The position numbers and the translations under genes are program-made. A DNA stretch of 34,818 nucleotides from Draconibacterium orientale (GTDB lineage Bacteria; Bacteroidota; Bacteroidia; Bacteroidales; FEN-979): contig DYQT01000008.1 of assembly GCA_020719165.1 (NCBI GenBank), positions 1-34,818 on the forward strand. Reading direction: 5' to 3'. A model generated the notes under the pieces. The model saw nothing but the letters and a program-made list of their open reading frames with translations. It had not been told where the DNA came from and made no database searches. Positions 8,701 to 15,719 of the stretch are shown one piece after another (the first letter of the stretch is position 1; each line of letters opens with the position of its first letter).

Positions 8701-8902
8701 GAACAGGTGAATCAACCCTGGCTCCGCAAACTGTACAAAACTTTATGCCCGGCAACAATTCAGTTCCACAGGATATGCAAACAGGAGTTTCTGGTGGTCC
8801 AGGTTGTATGGGCTTGTCAACCTGCATGACGACCTCACCGCATTTACCGCAAAACCGGGCATTTGGCTTTAGCGGGTTCCCGCATTTGATACAAAATTTC
8901 AT
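5783..8902 (-). CDS. Double zinc-ribbon membrane protein with lipase-like alpha/beta-hydrolase domain
   Basis: This 1039-residue protein has two N-terminal zinc ribbons (Cys4/7/18/21, 42/45/56/59), a Pro-rich basic linker, one transmembrane helix at ~103-123, a ~230-residue beta-rich segment, an alpha/beta-hydrolase domain (~365-735) and a Ser/Thr/Asp-rich beta-type tail to the C-terminus. The hydrolase shows VVLVHGH (oxyanion region, ~374-380), the nucleophile elbow GHSMGG with Ser497, a likely catalytic Asp687 in NDGASP and His714 in MDHEQF. This matches PGAP1/lipase-like esterases. Topology predicts cytoplasmic ribbons and a periplasmic hydrolase. It is the first gene of the minus-strand operon that also contains a phospholipase C-fold protein. 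The substrate is unknown; lipid ester or GPI-like deacylation is only a family-based guess. A zinc ribbon on a lipase is unusual. Confidence 0.85.
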   Translation of the reverse strand: MKFCIKCGNPLKPNARFCGKCGEVVMQVDKPIQPGPPETPVCISCGTELLPGIKFCTVCGARVDSPVQQVQLPQVFPPPPPIVTRAKKQRPAGPKRKLGKKSWIIAGSVFIVLAATVTALWFFNPHQSEPDEIIRPEYTVYPIVSGETTAETKKINVLAGSNAKVILSDSCSVVIAGLKSNASVELKKENNNIDLKKPGLKTSGYMLSVTYEGNDSIRFSQPVITIPRSQAGNVNPATINIVRVSDLVSADGSIVKDQIQYLPITLDKSGNYRAIDFMLPYTAFTIKGTARAGNIIEQIAGIFFPSALAEGTNSPKMAWVGHVRYAIMTFQDDFNWYKNPRLVQMTPDRSTGHFRHPATQPERLKRTAPVINIVVLVHGHNEEEKGGNVESMTNDLWEFEYKRDVWNYFYKYYLDQTSKTNAADPGRKDSCTLFYEFIYPSYRPAYSPVLNNSNLPYFTLGQDLCKDLNYELMKKNPQVAAMIKNNIPFNLFIVGHSMGGLVARAGIRYLDSRIMGNFRQLITWGSPHQGSPLTTLRYITAAGFNIRVADLALYTYGPLPGWAMQWSAMDTPGTRDLRWTNGSNTKENFFDYGKFFSAKSEEQDEDPSLSLQSGSAFYNDNLKKFNETEQFATKYTFLTGNTTHMAQVQKGNYMHTKAYYLYMGSDCAKGNYLINLMSAGDKFRPNDGASPVWGQGGMDLSPRPNTVDMGDMDHEQFYTDRGEETAAKTFEVMKDISNCDCPVLSDLKTNKGTVNATLVLPSDPKPGERIDKITVAVYDQQLKKSVNQSSDIVVTSSKGGFSGTYKLDKKYASRKDLMLRIVWKDGSIMEFPCSELDWNVFRKIYISCTLEHGNVRSIEEEPGRPDKTVDKTDTDGSMNFNIANASLDESSNFTPMNWNGNHFNVTAVYDYGGSHFETTITGEIKAVPLTEKPGPGKSAPPQDSGGVLGIENPHKISGTATKTETSSDGYKTIESIRFVDVPFFVLHDNVASFMIANPETYIVGTYVSDLKKEDITPFSIKKFFCSSAKGSVNILLKIK

Positions 8903-9163
8903 GGGATTTGTTTTTAGTGTTATGCCTTAAAGAGTCGCAGAAAAATGATAATCAATGATTGCAACTTGATTGATTTTGGTCGGAAAGCACCTTATGCGCA
9001 TTCCTGCGCCCGTTCGACATTTTATTGAAATCATGCGAAAGGAAACTTATATTCCCATCGACCTCTGTGTTTACTGCCTTGCTGATAAGCAGAATAAAAA
9101 CAAGATCAAAAACTGAAAGTTGTGAAAATTCCATGGTTGTAAATTTTGCTAAAGATAGCAAAT
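8903..9163. other. Intergenic region upstream of the zinc-ribbon lipase operon
   Basis: These 261 bp separate the lipase gene start from the response-regulator stop, so the promoter of the 8902->2147 operon should lie here on the minus strand. I find only one near-match to a Bacteroidota -7 element (TAGATTTG, minus strand, 9166-9159), which is ~257 bp from the start and lacks a clear -33 partner. A 69-codon minus-strand frame (9161-8952) fills much of the space but has no recognisable features. Confidence 0.5.
9145..9162 (-). terminator. Hairpin just after the LytTR regulator gene
   Basis: TTTGCTA - AAGA - TAGCAAA is a perfect 7-bp stem with a tetraloop. It begins one base past the stop codon of the response-regulator gene. 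On the minus strand it is followed by an A/T-rich stretch but no clean U-run, so it is a possible weak terminator for the three-gene regulatory operon. Confidence 0.45.
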
Positions 9164-9913
9164 CTACATATTCAATACCTGTTTCAGAATTTTATATCCT
9201 GAAGTACTGGCCCGTAATTTTGCACCATTTTTCGTAAGCACGGCGTAATTTTCTTTATCATAATATTCAATCCGGTCGATAAAACGGGCATTAACGATAT
9301 AGGAGCGATGAATCCTGATAAATTGAGAAGGATCGAGGTGCGTTTCAAAATACTTCATGGTCTTCTCCTTCAAATGCTTTGCATCTTTCGTATGCAGCAT
9401 AACATAATCGCCCTCGGCCTCGAGGAAAATAATCTCATCAATGGGAACAACACTCACCTTATGCCTCGATTTCACAGCGATACGCTGAAGAAATTCAGGA
9501 TTCTCTTCCAGCGTTTTCACCAGATTTTGAACAGGGGCCAAAGCAGTAATCCCGCTGCCGGCCATTACTATTGCCTTCTGAACAGCCTGATTGAACCGCT
9601 CCTTCGAATATGGCTTAAGCAGGTAATCGATGGCATTCATTTCAAATGCCTTAATGGCATATTGATCATAGGCCGTGCTAAAAATGATCAATGGGGGCTG
9701 TTCAAGCAGATCGAGCAACTCAAGTCCGGTGAGTTTGGGCATTTGAACATCCAGAAATACCAGGTCAGGTTTTAACTCCTGGATTGCCTTCAGTCCACTG
9801 AACCCATCGGTAAATTCACCCAGTATCTCTATTTCAGCGAAATCTTTCAGGTAATGCTTTACAACATCTCTGGCAGGCTGTTCGTCGTCGATAAGTATAG
9901 TGCGAAGAATCAT
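9164..9913 (-). CDS. LytTR-family response regulator
   Basis: A receiver domain (~1-120) has the acidic pair Asp9/Asp10, phosphoacceptor Asp55 (LVFLDVQMP), Thr80 and Lys100 (DYLLKPY). A C-terminal LytTR DNA-binding domain (~145-247) carries the typical FLEAEGDYVMLHT and FIRIHRSYIVN segments. All receiver residues needed for phosphorylation are present. The start ATG overlaps the end of the kinase gene by 4 bp (ATGA at 9910-9913), indicating translational coupling with its cognate sensor. The family normally binds tandem imperfect repeats as a dimer; I could not identify such sites with confidence. Targets are unknown; the LiaF-like protein in the same operon suggests envelope stress control. 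Confidence 0.95.
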   Translation of the reverse strand: MILRTILIDDEQPARDVVKHYLKDFAEIEILGEFTDGFSGLKAIQELKPDLVFLDVQMPKLTGLELLDLLEQPPLIIFSTAYDQYAIKAFEMNAIDYLLKPYSKERFNQAVQKAIVMAGSGITALAPVQNLVKTLEENPEFLQRIAVKSRHKVSVVPIDEIIFLEAEGDYVMLHTKDAKHLKEKTMKYFETHLDPSQFIRIHRSYIVNARFIDRIEYYDKENYAVLTKNGAKLRASTSGYKILKQVLNM

Positions 9914-10974
9914 ATAGCGTTGTTTTCTGTATTTGGCAAGCTCAAAAATACTGAAAATCGGGTTCCCTCTACCGCGGTACGCAGCAATTTGTCGTTTTTA
10001 TATAACAATCTTAACCTTTCCCTGATGTTATTCAACCCGATACCCGATCCTTTTCGCGGGTGTGCATTGGGATCAAAATCGTTTACAATGCGAATTTCCA
10101 GATATCCCTCTTTGTATTCACATTCCATTTCGATGCTTACCTGCTCGGTACTTTCATACACTCCGTGCTTTATGGCATTTTCAAATAATGGTTGCAATAA
10201 CATCATCGGAATCTGGTGTTTCCGGCATGAACCGTCAAGTTTAAAGCCAAAAAGAAGTTTATCGCCAAACCTCACCTTCTCTATCTCCAGATAACGGCGA
10301 ATGTTTGCCATCTCCTGTTCAAGGGTTGTGAAAATTGTTGCATTGTTAGATACGGAATATCTCAGAAAATCCGATAGTTTAATCACCATCTCCCTTGCCT
10401 TCTCCGGATTTGTGATGGTGAGTGAACTGATGGAGTTGAGGCTGTTAAACAGAAAATGTGGATTGATCTGAGATTTGAGCATGTTAAGTTCCGTCTCTTT
10501 GAGCACCATACGAAGCCTCGATTCGATTTTCACCTTTTCCTGAAGGTTGATATAATAGATAAAGAGGTAATAAACCAAGGCAATAACGATGTAAAATATG
10601 ATGCCACTGATAATTTTATTCGGGATTGACACCATCAATAAATCCATATACAATTTGTTCCTGCTGAATAATGCATTTAGGATAGTATACGACAAACCAT
10701 TCCAAACCACCAGTGAGAGCGTTAAAAACGACAAGTGGTTAAAAACAACATTCCATATATTTTTCTGATCGGGAATGCTATATCGCACAATATACCAAAG
10801 CGATATCCCCACAGCGCAGAAAAGTCCGTTAAAAACAAGGCTGTCGGCCAACGAAACCTCAACGGGAAAATAGTATATGAAGTAAAAAACAGAAAAGTGG
10901 ACCCCCGCAATGAGGGCCCACAAACCAAAATAAACGGAAACGGATTTTTTATTCAGAAAAACCGGGTGTTCCAT
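9910..10974 (-). CDS. LytS/YehU-type sensor histidine kinase
   Basis: The N-terminal ~145 residues form about four hydrophobic helices (near 13-37, 46-65, 78-103, 119-142) with almost no extracytoplasmic loop, so sensing is probably within the membrane. The kinase core has the His_kinase-family motif QINPHFLFNSL with phosphoacceptor His173, an ATPase N-box FENAIKHG (Asn266) and a glycine box GSGIGLNNIRERL (309-321). It lacks the HisKA dimerisation domain, as usual for this class. It lies 17 bp downstream of the LiaF-like gene and overlaps the response-regulator gene by 4 bp. The partner is almost certainly the LytTR regulator; the signal is unknown. Confidence 0.95.
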   Translation of the reverse strand: MEHPVFLNKKSVSVYFGLWALIAGVHFSVFYFIYYFPVEVSLADSLVFNGLFCAVGISLWYIVRYSIPDQKNIWNVVFNHLSFLTLSLVVWNGLSYTILNALFSRNKLYMDLLMVSIPNKIISGIIFYIVIALVYYLFIYYINLQEKVKIESRLRMVLKETELNMLKSQINPHFLFNSLNSISSLTITNPEKAREMVIKLSDFLRYSVSNNATIFTTLEQEMANIRRYLEIEKVRFGDKLLFGFKLDGSCRKHQIPMMLLQPLFENAIKHGVYESTEQVSIEMECEYKEGYLEIRIVNDFDPNAHPRKGSGIGLNNIRERLRLLYKNDKLLRTAVEGTRFSVFLSLPNTENNAI

Positions 10975-10991
10975 ACTCCTCAGTTTTAAAT

Positions 10992-11726
10992 TTAGTAACT
11001 TTTAATCTCTCCACCGCCAAAAATAGTACTTCCTTTGATGATCAGAATTCTGGTCGGATCAGGGCTTTCTTTGACATACGATCTTTTATCAGAAAATCCC
11101 CCCATGATGGATGTCATTTTAAGCTGGATCCGCCAATCGGAAGGGACAATGAGTGTTACACCACCAAAAATCGTATTGATTTCCAACTCACTAACTCCGT
11201 CTGCCAGGGACGCTTGAGTAAGATCTACTTCAGAGCCTCCGAAAACACAATTGATATGCCCTCCCCGAAAAACCTGGTGCATAACGCGTTGCTTTCCACC
11301 GCTGAAAATGTTTTCCTCATGAATAAAACCTTCCTCAAAGCTCTGGTTGTTCAATTGATGAACACGTGATTGCCATGGGCGACGTGGCAGCCTTTTTGTT
11401 AGAATCAGCACCCCGATGCCAATCAGTATAACCGGCCAGAAAAGGTGCATCACATTGAATGACAAATCAAAAATACGCGGAAGGATAAAAACTCCGCCGA
11501 TTAAAATCAGGATAGTTCCCGGGGTACGGCTTTCACTGCTAAATAAACTGATAATGCCGATGCCAATCAGCAACATTTGCCAGGAGAAAAGGATATGTCG
11601 GACCTCATAGGGCAAAAAACCGGTATTTGATAAAAGCAGAAGAAACCCTGCTGCAATAATGATGACACCAAGAATGTATTTTTTCATCTGGGGGCCATTG
11701 TCGTGTCTTGTTTTGTTTGGTTCCAT
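10992..11726 (-). CDS. LiaF-like / DUF5668 membrane protein
   Basis: There are four transmembrane helices (about 15-32, 46-62, 69-84, 92-110) of the LiaI/LiaF type with IGIGI and LIGG turns. A ~115-residue cytoplasmic beta-domain follows, marked by recurring turns FGG/FRGG/IMGG/IFGGG (about 141, 153, 162, 188, 208, 236), as in the LiaF C-terminal domain. In Firmicutes LiaF restrains the LiaRS two-component system, which responds to cell-wall damage. Here it is the first gene of an operon with a different type of kinase and regulator, so a comparable inhibitory or sensing role is inferred by analogy. An internal ATG at codon 14 (MKKYILG) is a possible alternative start. Confidence 0.88.
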   Translation of the reverse strand: MEPNKTRHDNGPQMKKYILGVIIIAAGFLLLLSNTGFLPYEVRHILFSWQMLLIGIGIISLFSSESRTPGTILILIGGVFILPRIFDLSFNVMHLFWPVILIGIGVLILTKRLPRRPWQSRVHQLNNQSFEEGFIHEENIFSGGKQRVMHQVFRGGHINCVFGGSEVDLTQASLADGVSELEINTIFGGVTLIVPSDWRIQLKMTSIMGGFSDKRSYVKESPDPTRILIIKGSTIFGGGEIKSY

Positions 11727-11762
11727 GGCTTATGGTTTTGAGGATTGATTTATTTGATGCGG

Positions 11763-11770
11763 CAAAAATA
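11763..11770 (-). promoter_or_regulatory. Probable -7 element for the LiaF-like/kinase/regulator operon
   Basis: The minus strand reads TATTTTTG, matching the Bacteroidota consensus TAnnTTTG, 36 bp before the ATG at 11726. The -33 region about 20 bp upstream holds only TTT rather than TTG. The remaining ~150 bp to the barrel gene stop contain nothing else I can call. Confidence 0.4.
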
Positions 11771-11922
11771 TACCGGATTTGCAGACTGTAAAACCATTAA
11801 TCGACAGAAGGGGGTAAAATCCCGATAAAAATACAAATATTACAACTCCGGCTATTCATCGGTGTTTCCGGAAATTTCAGAAACCTTTAAAAATCATCAA
11901 AAGTTATTCAAGGGAAGCACTG

Positions 11923-13233
11923 TTAAAAAACCTCCTGCGCCTGCAGATAAAGTCCGTGAGATAATTGTCCAAGCCCAAAATCAATCAATAAATTTGTACG
12001 GTCATTTTTCCCAACCATGATACGCAATCCGAACCCGCAACCGGGTTTAAAATATCCAAACAGGGGAATGTGCATGTCGCGATTAGAGGCGGTTGTAACA
12101 TTGGCAAAAAGCACCCCACCCACAATCTTCGAGCAGGGAGATATGGGGAATCGGTATTCCACTTCACCATATACGAAATCATCCCCCCGCCAACGTCCCT
12201 GGGTATATCCCCTCCCCGATGAATTTATCGGGTCAAAACCATTCGACATCAAATTGAGGTATGGGATTCCTCCACTAACAGCAATACTGCCAAATACCCT
12301 GAAAGCCAATACACTGCGAGGCACCTTTGGTGAAAGGCCTACATAGGTTCTGAATTCAGCCCACAGCCGTGATCCGTTTTTGTGACTACCCAGAAATTTA
12401 AAATTGTACAGATAGCTGGCATTGATATAAACCCCCTTGTAAGCATTGATAATGTTGTCGCGGGTATCATATGCAAAATTGACACTTACGCCTGAAGTAA
12501 TATAGGCCAACGGGTTGAAACCATGCAGTGACGAATAGGCATAGTGAGGTGTAATGATCCTGCTTGCAGAATCAAGATTAAGCTTTTCATCTTTTATGTC
12601 ATAATATGAATCAAAATGATAGCCAATCCCAGCATAAAAATTCGGCACAACCGACCGGTACAATGTGTTGTGAAATTTTATCCAATTATATTTCATCGGA
12701 AACTGTCCGCCTTCATATATCTCCTCAGCTGACTGCATATCTGGCTCCTCAGGTACAACCGGTATGTTGTTTTCTGGCCCGGTACCTAACCCGTAAGTTG
12801 GCAAACGAAAAAGATACCAGCGCCAGTCGGTTTGCAGGAACCATTTGTTCTCATTGAAAAACATGTTTGTTCGGATGTAGGCTATGAGCTGCCGCTCGGT
12901 TGTCCATAGCACCTGAACAGAACCGGCTGAAAGATTGGTGTGGGGATTGCGCCCAACGGTATATGAAAGGGAGGAGCCTGCCCCAAGTTGCAAGCCAGTG
13001 GCGGGTGAGAATGCGATGAGTGGCAAAATGATTGCCCTTACTTTTCGCGAAGGAATCTCAGGGGCAAGAAGTTTTTCTTTGGTAAGAATGTCAAAGATGT
13101 CCTGCTGTGGACATATGGCAATTGTGCTGAGTGAATCAGGGATCGCCTGGGTGATGTGTTCTTGTCCCAGAGCGGAAACTGACAATATCAGAGAGATGAA
13201 AATGAATATAATACGGAAAAACGTCTGCATCAT
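11923..13233 (-). CDS. BamA/Omp85-like outer-membrane beta-barrel protein
   Basis: A signal peptide (MMQTFFRIIFIFISL, cleavage near SALGQ) is followed by ~410 residues of alternating amphipathic strands rich in Tyr, Trp, Gly and Asn. The C-terminal residue is Phe, as in the Omp85 barrel export signal. The segment around YGEVEYRFPISP resembles the bacterial surface antigen (D15) domain. There is no room for POTRA domains, so it resembles the short POTRA-less barrels often annotated in Bacteroidota as BamA/TamA-family proteins rather than true BamA. It starts 56 bp from the divergent dapF gene. Its cargo or role cannot be told from sequence. Confidence 0.8.
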   Translation of the reverse strand: MMQTFFRIIFIFISLILSVSALGQEHITQAIPDSLSTIAICPQQDIFDILTKEKLLAPEIPSRKVRAIILPLIAFSPATGLQLGAGSSLSYTVGRNPHTNLSAGSVQVLWTTERQLIAYIRTNMFFNENKWFLQTDWRWYLFRLPTYGLGTGPENNIPVVPEEPDMQSAEEIYEGGQFPMKYNWIKFHNTLYRSVVPNFYAGIGYHFDSYYDIKDEKLNLDSASRIITPHYAYSSLHGFNPLAYITSGVSVNFAYDTRDNIINAYKGVYINASYLYNFKFLGSHKNGSRLWAEFRTYVGLSPKVPRSVLAFRVFGSIAVSGGIPYLNLMSNGFDPINSSGRGYTQGRWRGDDFVYGEVEYRFPISPCSKIVGGVLFANVTTASNRDMHIPLFGYFKPGCGFGLRIMVGKNDRTNLLIDFGLGQLSHGLYLQAQEVF

Positions 13234-13267
13234 TGGACTTCAAAAGTAATAATTAATTGCTTTTCGT

Positions 13268-13275
13268 TAGCTTTG
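13268..13275 (+). promoter_or_regulatory. Probable -7 element upstream of dapF
   Basis: TAGCTTTG matches TAnnTTTG and ends 14 bp before the dapF ATG at 13290, implying a very short leader. No TTG is found at the expected -33 distance, so the call rests on the -7 box and its position between divergent genes. Confidence 0.35.
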
Positions 13276-13289
13276 TAGCGCAAAAAAGT

Positions 13290-14075
13290 ATGAAAATTCA
13301 ATTTTCAAAATACCATGGAACCGGCAACGACTTTGTCATCATCGACAACCGGTTGCTGCGCTGGAAACCAACGGTTCGGGAGGTAGCTGATATCTGTGAC
13401 CGCCATTTCGGAATTGGCGCAGATGGATTAATGCTCCTTTCAGCCCGTTCGGGATTCGATTTTGTAATGACCTATTTCAATTCTGATGGAAAAGAGAGTA
13501 CCATGTGTGGCAATGGTGGCAGGTGCATTACTGCATTCGCAAAATCTTTGGGACTGATAGATCAAAAAGCCTGCTTTTGGGCTGTTGATGGCATGCACGA
13601 AGCAGAAATTAATGAGAATCAAATTCTTGACACATATCGGCTGAGAATGAAAGATACCCGAATTGAAAATATTTTTGATGACGGAATCTTCCTGGATACC
13701 GGGTCACCCCATTTTGTTACGTATGTGGAGGATGCAGCCTGCACAGATGTATTCGGGTTAGGACGACAACTCCGCAACGATGCTCGCTTCGCCCCGGGTG
13801 GTGCCAATGTGAATTTTGTTCAGGTGCAAACGGAAGGTCTCTTTGTAAGATCCTATGAACGTGGAGTAGAAAACGAAACTCTCTCGTGTGGAACAGGCGT
13901 TACTGCATCGGCACTTGCCCACGCAGTAAAACATCCCGCTAATAATGGATTTTGTAACATTAAGACTTTGGGTGGGATGTTGCATGTAACGTATCTGCAA
14001 TCCGGGGATAAATTTACCGACATCTGGCTCGAAGGAGCGGCCACGTTTGTTTTTAGAGGAGAGATTACGATATAA
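13290..14075 (+). CDS. dapF: Diaminopimelate epimerase
   Basis: This cytoplasmic enzyme converts LL- to meso-diaminopimelate for lysine and peptidoglycan synthesis. The start is the ATG at 13290 giving MKIQFSKYHGTGNDF, the usual DapF N-terminus; upstream in-frame codons are discarded. Both catalytic cysteines are present: Cys73 in MCGNGGRC and Cys200 in SCGTG. The glycine-rich GTGND near residue 10 and FAPGGANVNFV are also typical. At 261 residues it is slightly short but complete. It heads a tight plus-strand run (acetyltransferase 26 bp downstream, then mltG). Confidence 0.97.
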   Translation: MKIQFSKYHGTGNDFVIIDNRLLRWKPTVREVADICDRHFGIGADGLMLLSARSGFDFVMTYFNSDGKESTMCGNGGRCITAFAKSLGLIDQKACFWAVDGMHEAEINENQILDTYRLRMKDTRIENIFDDGIFLDTGSPHFVTYVEDAACTDVFGLGRQLRNDARFAPGGANVNFVQVQTEGLFVRSYERGVENETLSCGTGVTASALAHAVKHPANNGFCNIKTLGGMLHVTYLQSGDKFTDIWLEGAATFVFRGEITI

Positions 14076-14101
14076 TTCAGCCTCAAATATCAAAATGCGC
14101 A

Positions 14102-14644
14102 ATGACTGAAAATATTCTTATCGGCTCAAATATCCGGTTGCGTGCTCTTGAACCGGGCGATGCAGACCTGTTGTATTCATGGGAAAATGATACGAATGTG
14201 TGGAAGGTCAGCAATACACTTACCCCGTTCTCAAGATTTCAGATTGAAGAGTATGTATTGAATTCACAATATGATATTTTGACCTCGAGACAGCTTCGAC
14301 TGATGGTCGATCTTTTGGAACCCAATTCAGGTATTAAATCGGTCGGGACCATCGACCTTTTTGATTTTGACCCTTTTCATCATCGCGCCGGAGTTGGCAT
14401 TTGGATCAGGGAACCCTTTCAAAACAGGGGATTTGGAATGGAGGCCATGCAACTGCTTATCAGGTATGCATTCGATACATTGCAGCTCCACCAACTCTAC
14501 TGCAATATTTCAGCAGACAATCTTCTCAGCGTCAAATTGTTTGAAAAACTTGGTTTTTTGCGGTGCGGGATAAAAAAAGACTGGATATATGATGGTCAGA
14601 AATGGCTTGATGAATGGATGTATCAACTGATCTATCATGGGTAA
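14102..14644 (+). CDS. GNAT-family N-acetyltransferase (RimJ/RimL-like)
   Basis: The 180-residue protein has the Acetyltransf_3 layout: N-terminal IRLRALEPGDADLLYSWEN, a central strand with GTIDLFDFDP, the acetyl-CoA-binding motif QNRGFGMEAMQLLIRYAF (~107-124), and NLLSVKLFEKLGF near the C-terminus. It transfers an acetyl group from acetyl-CoA to an amine, often a protein N-terminus or small amine; the substrate is unknown. It follows dapF by 26 bp and overlaps mltG by 8 bp. The position between dapF and mltG suggests, but does not show, a link to wall metabolism. Confidence 0.93.
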   Translation: MTENILIGSNIRLRALEPGDADLLYSWENDTNVWKVSNTLTPFSRFQIEEYVLNSQYDILTSRQLRLMVDLLEPNSGIKSVGTIDLFDFDPFHHRAGVGIWIREPFQNRGFGMEAMQLLIRYAFDTLQLHQLYCNISADNLLSVKLFEKLGFLRCGIKKDWIYDGQKWLDEWMYQLIYHG

Positions 14645-15719
14645 CAGGCAAATTATTAAAGGTCACCTCATTCAGGGAAAGCTTCTTTCCCGGATTCCAG
14701 CAGCTATTATTGTAATTGCCATAACCCTGTTGATCATCACCTTGGCATCGGCAAGGTACTATATTCGTGTTACAAAACCGGTAATCACCTTAAAAGACAA
14801 AAAATCCTGTTACTTTTTCATTCATACCGGTTCAGGATTCAGGGAGGTAAAGGATTCGTTGATAAAAAAAGGATATCTAAACAATCCGAAATATTTTGAA
14901 TGGCTTTCGATACGCAAACGCTACGACCAACATGTAAAACCCGGACGATACCGCCTCGTAAACGGTATGCAAAATAACGCCCTTATTAACCTTTTACGCT
15001 CGGGAAATCAGGAACCGGTAAGGGTTGTAATACAGAACGTTAGAACCCGTGCTGAGCTGGCAGGTAAATTAGGCAGATACCTTGAAACTGACTCGGCTCA
15101 GTTATTGGAATTGTTTGACAATCCTTCGCATTTAGCCAAATATGACATCTCCCCTTCAAACCTGTTTGCACTTTTTATTCCGGACACCTATGAATTTCTG
15201 TGGAACACCTCCGCAACACAATTGCTTAAACGAATGCATGATGCCAGCGAAATTTTCTGGACTGCTCAAAGGAGAAAATTGGCTGACTCGTTGCATCTTT
15301 CTGTCGCCGAGGTGATTGTACTTGCTTCCATTGTTGAGAAAGAGAGCAATAAAAATGATGAAAAACCAGTCATCGCAGGCGTTTACCTGAACCGCCTGAA
15401 AAAACAGATGCCACTTCAGGCTGACCCTACTGTGATTTTCGCGTGGAACGATTTCAGCATCCGGCGGGTTCTGAAAAAGCATACAGAGTTACAATCGCCC
15501 TACAACACCTATTTCAGATCCGGGTTGCCGCCAGGCCCGATCTGCATGCCTTCCGTTTCCTCCATCGAAGCTGTTTTGAAGGCCGAAAATCACTCCTATT
15601 ACTATTTCTGCGCCAGAGAGGACTTGTCGGGTTATCACAATTTTGCTGCTGATCTCGAAGGGCACAACCAGAATGCAAGGAAGTATCAAAAAGCCCTTAA
15701 CAAAATGAACGTCAAGTGA
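14637..15719 (+). CDS. mltG: Endolytic murein transglycosylase MltG
   Basis: An N-terminal transmembrane anchor (~20-40) is followed by a LysM-like region and the YceG catalytic domain. Signatures are IPDTYEFLWN (~181-190), ASIVEKESN with the catalytic glutamate in VEKES (233-237), LQADPTVIFAW, and SPYNTYFRSGLPPGPICMPS. MltG cleaves nascent glycan strands at the inner-membrane surface and sets their length. The protein is full length (360 residues). The gene overlaps the acetyltransferase gene by 8 bp and the next gene by 4 bp, indicating coupled translation. The third-last residue of the last motif is Met where Asn is usual. Confidence 0.96.
   Translation: MGNRQIIKGHLIQGKLLSRIPAAIIVIAITLLIITLASARYYIRVTKPVITLKDKKSCYFFIHTGSGFREVKDSLIKKGYLNNPKYFEWLSIRKRYDQHVKPGRYRLVNGMQNNALINLLRSGNQEPVRVVIQNVRTRAELAGKLGRYLETDSAQLLELFDNPSHLAKYDISPSNLFALFIPDTYEFLWNTSATQLLKRMHDASEIFWTAQRRKLADSLHLSVAEVIVLASIVEKESNKNDEKPVIAGVYLNRLKKQMPLQADPTVIFAWNDFSIRRVLKKHTELQSPYNTYFRSGLPPGPICMPSVSSIEAVLKAENHSYYYFCAREDLSGYHNFAADLEGHNQNARKYQKALNKMNVK

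Noticed and set aside
8952-9161. A 69-codon minus-strand frame between the regulator and the lipase gene
   Set aside because: There is no homology I recognise and no convincing start signal. Its 5' end coincides with the hairpin after the regulator gene. It could still be a small gene.
9308-9775. A 155-codon plus-strand frame
   Set aside because: It is antisense to the LytTR regulator, which has all receiver and DNA-binding signatures.
11850-11895. Inverted sequence around TTTCCGGAAA after the barrel gene
   Set aside because: Only a short palindrome and a 5-bp imperfect stem with a long loop; not enough for a terminator call.
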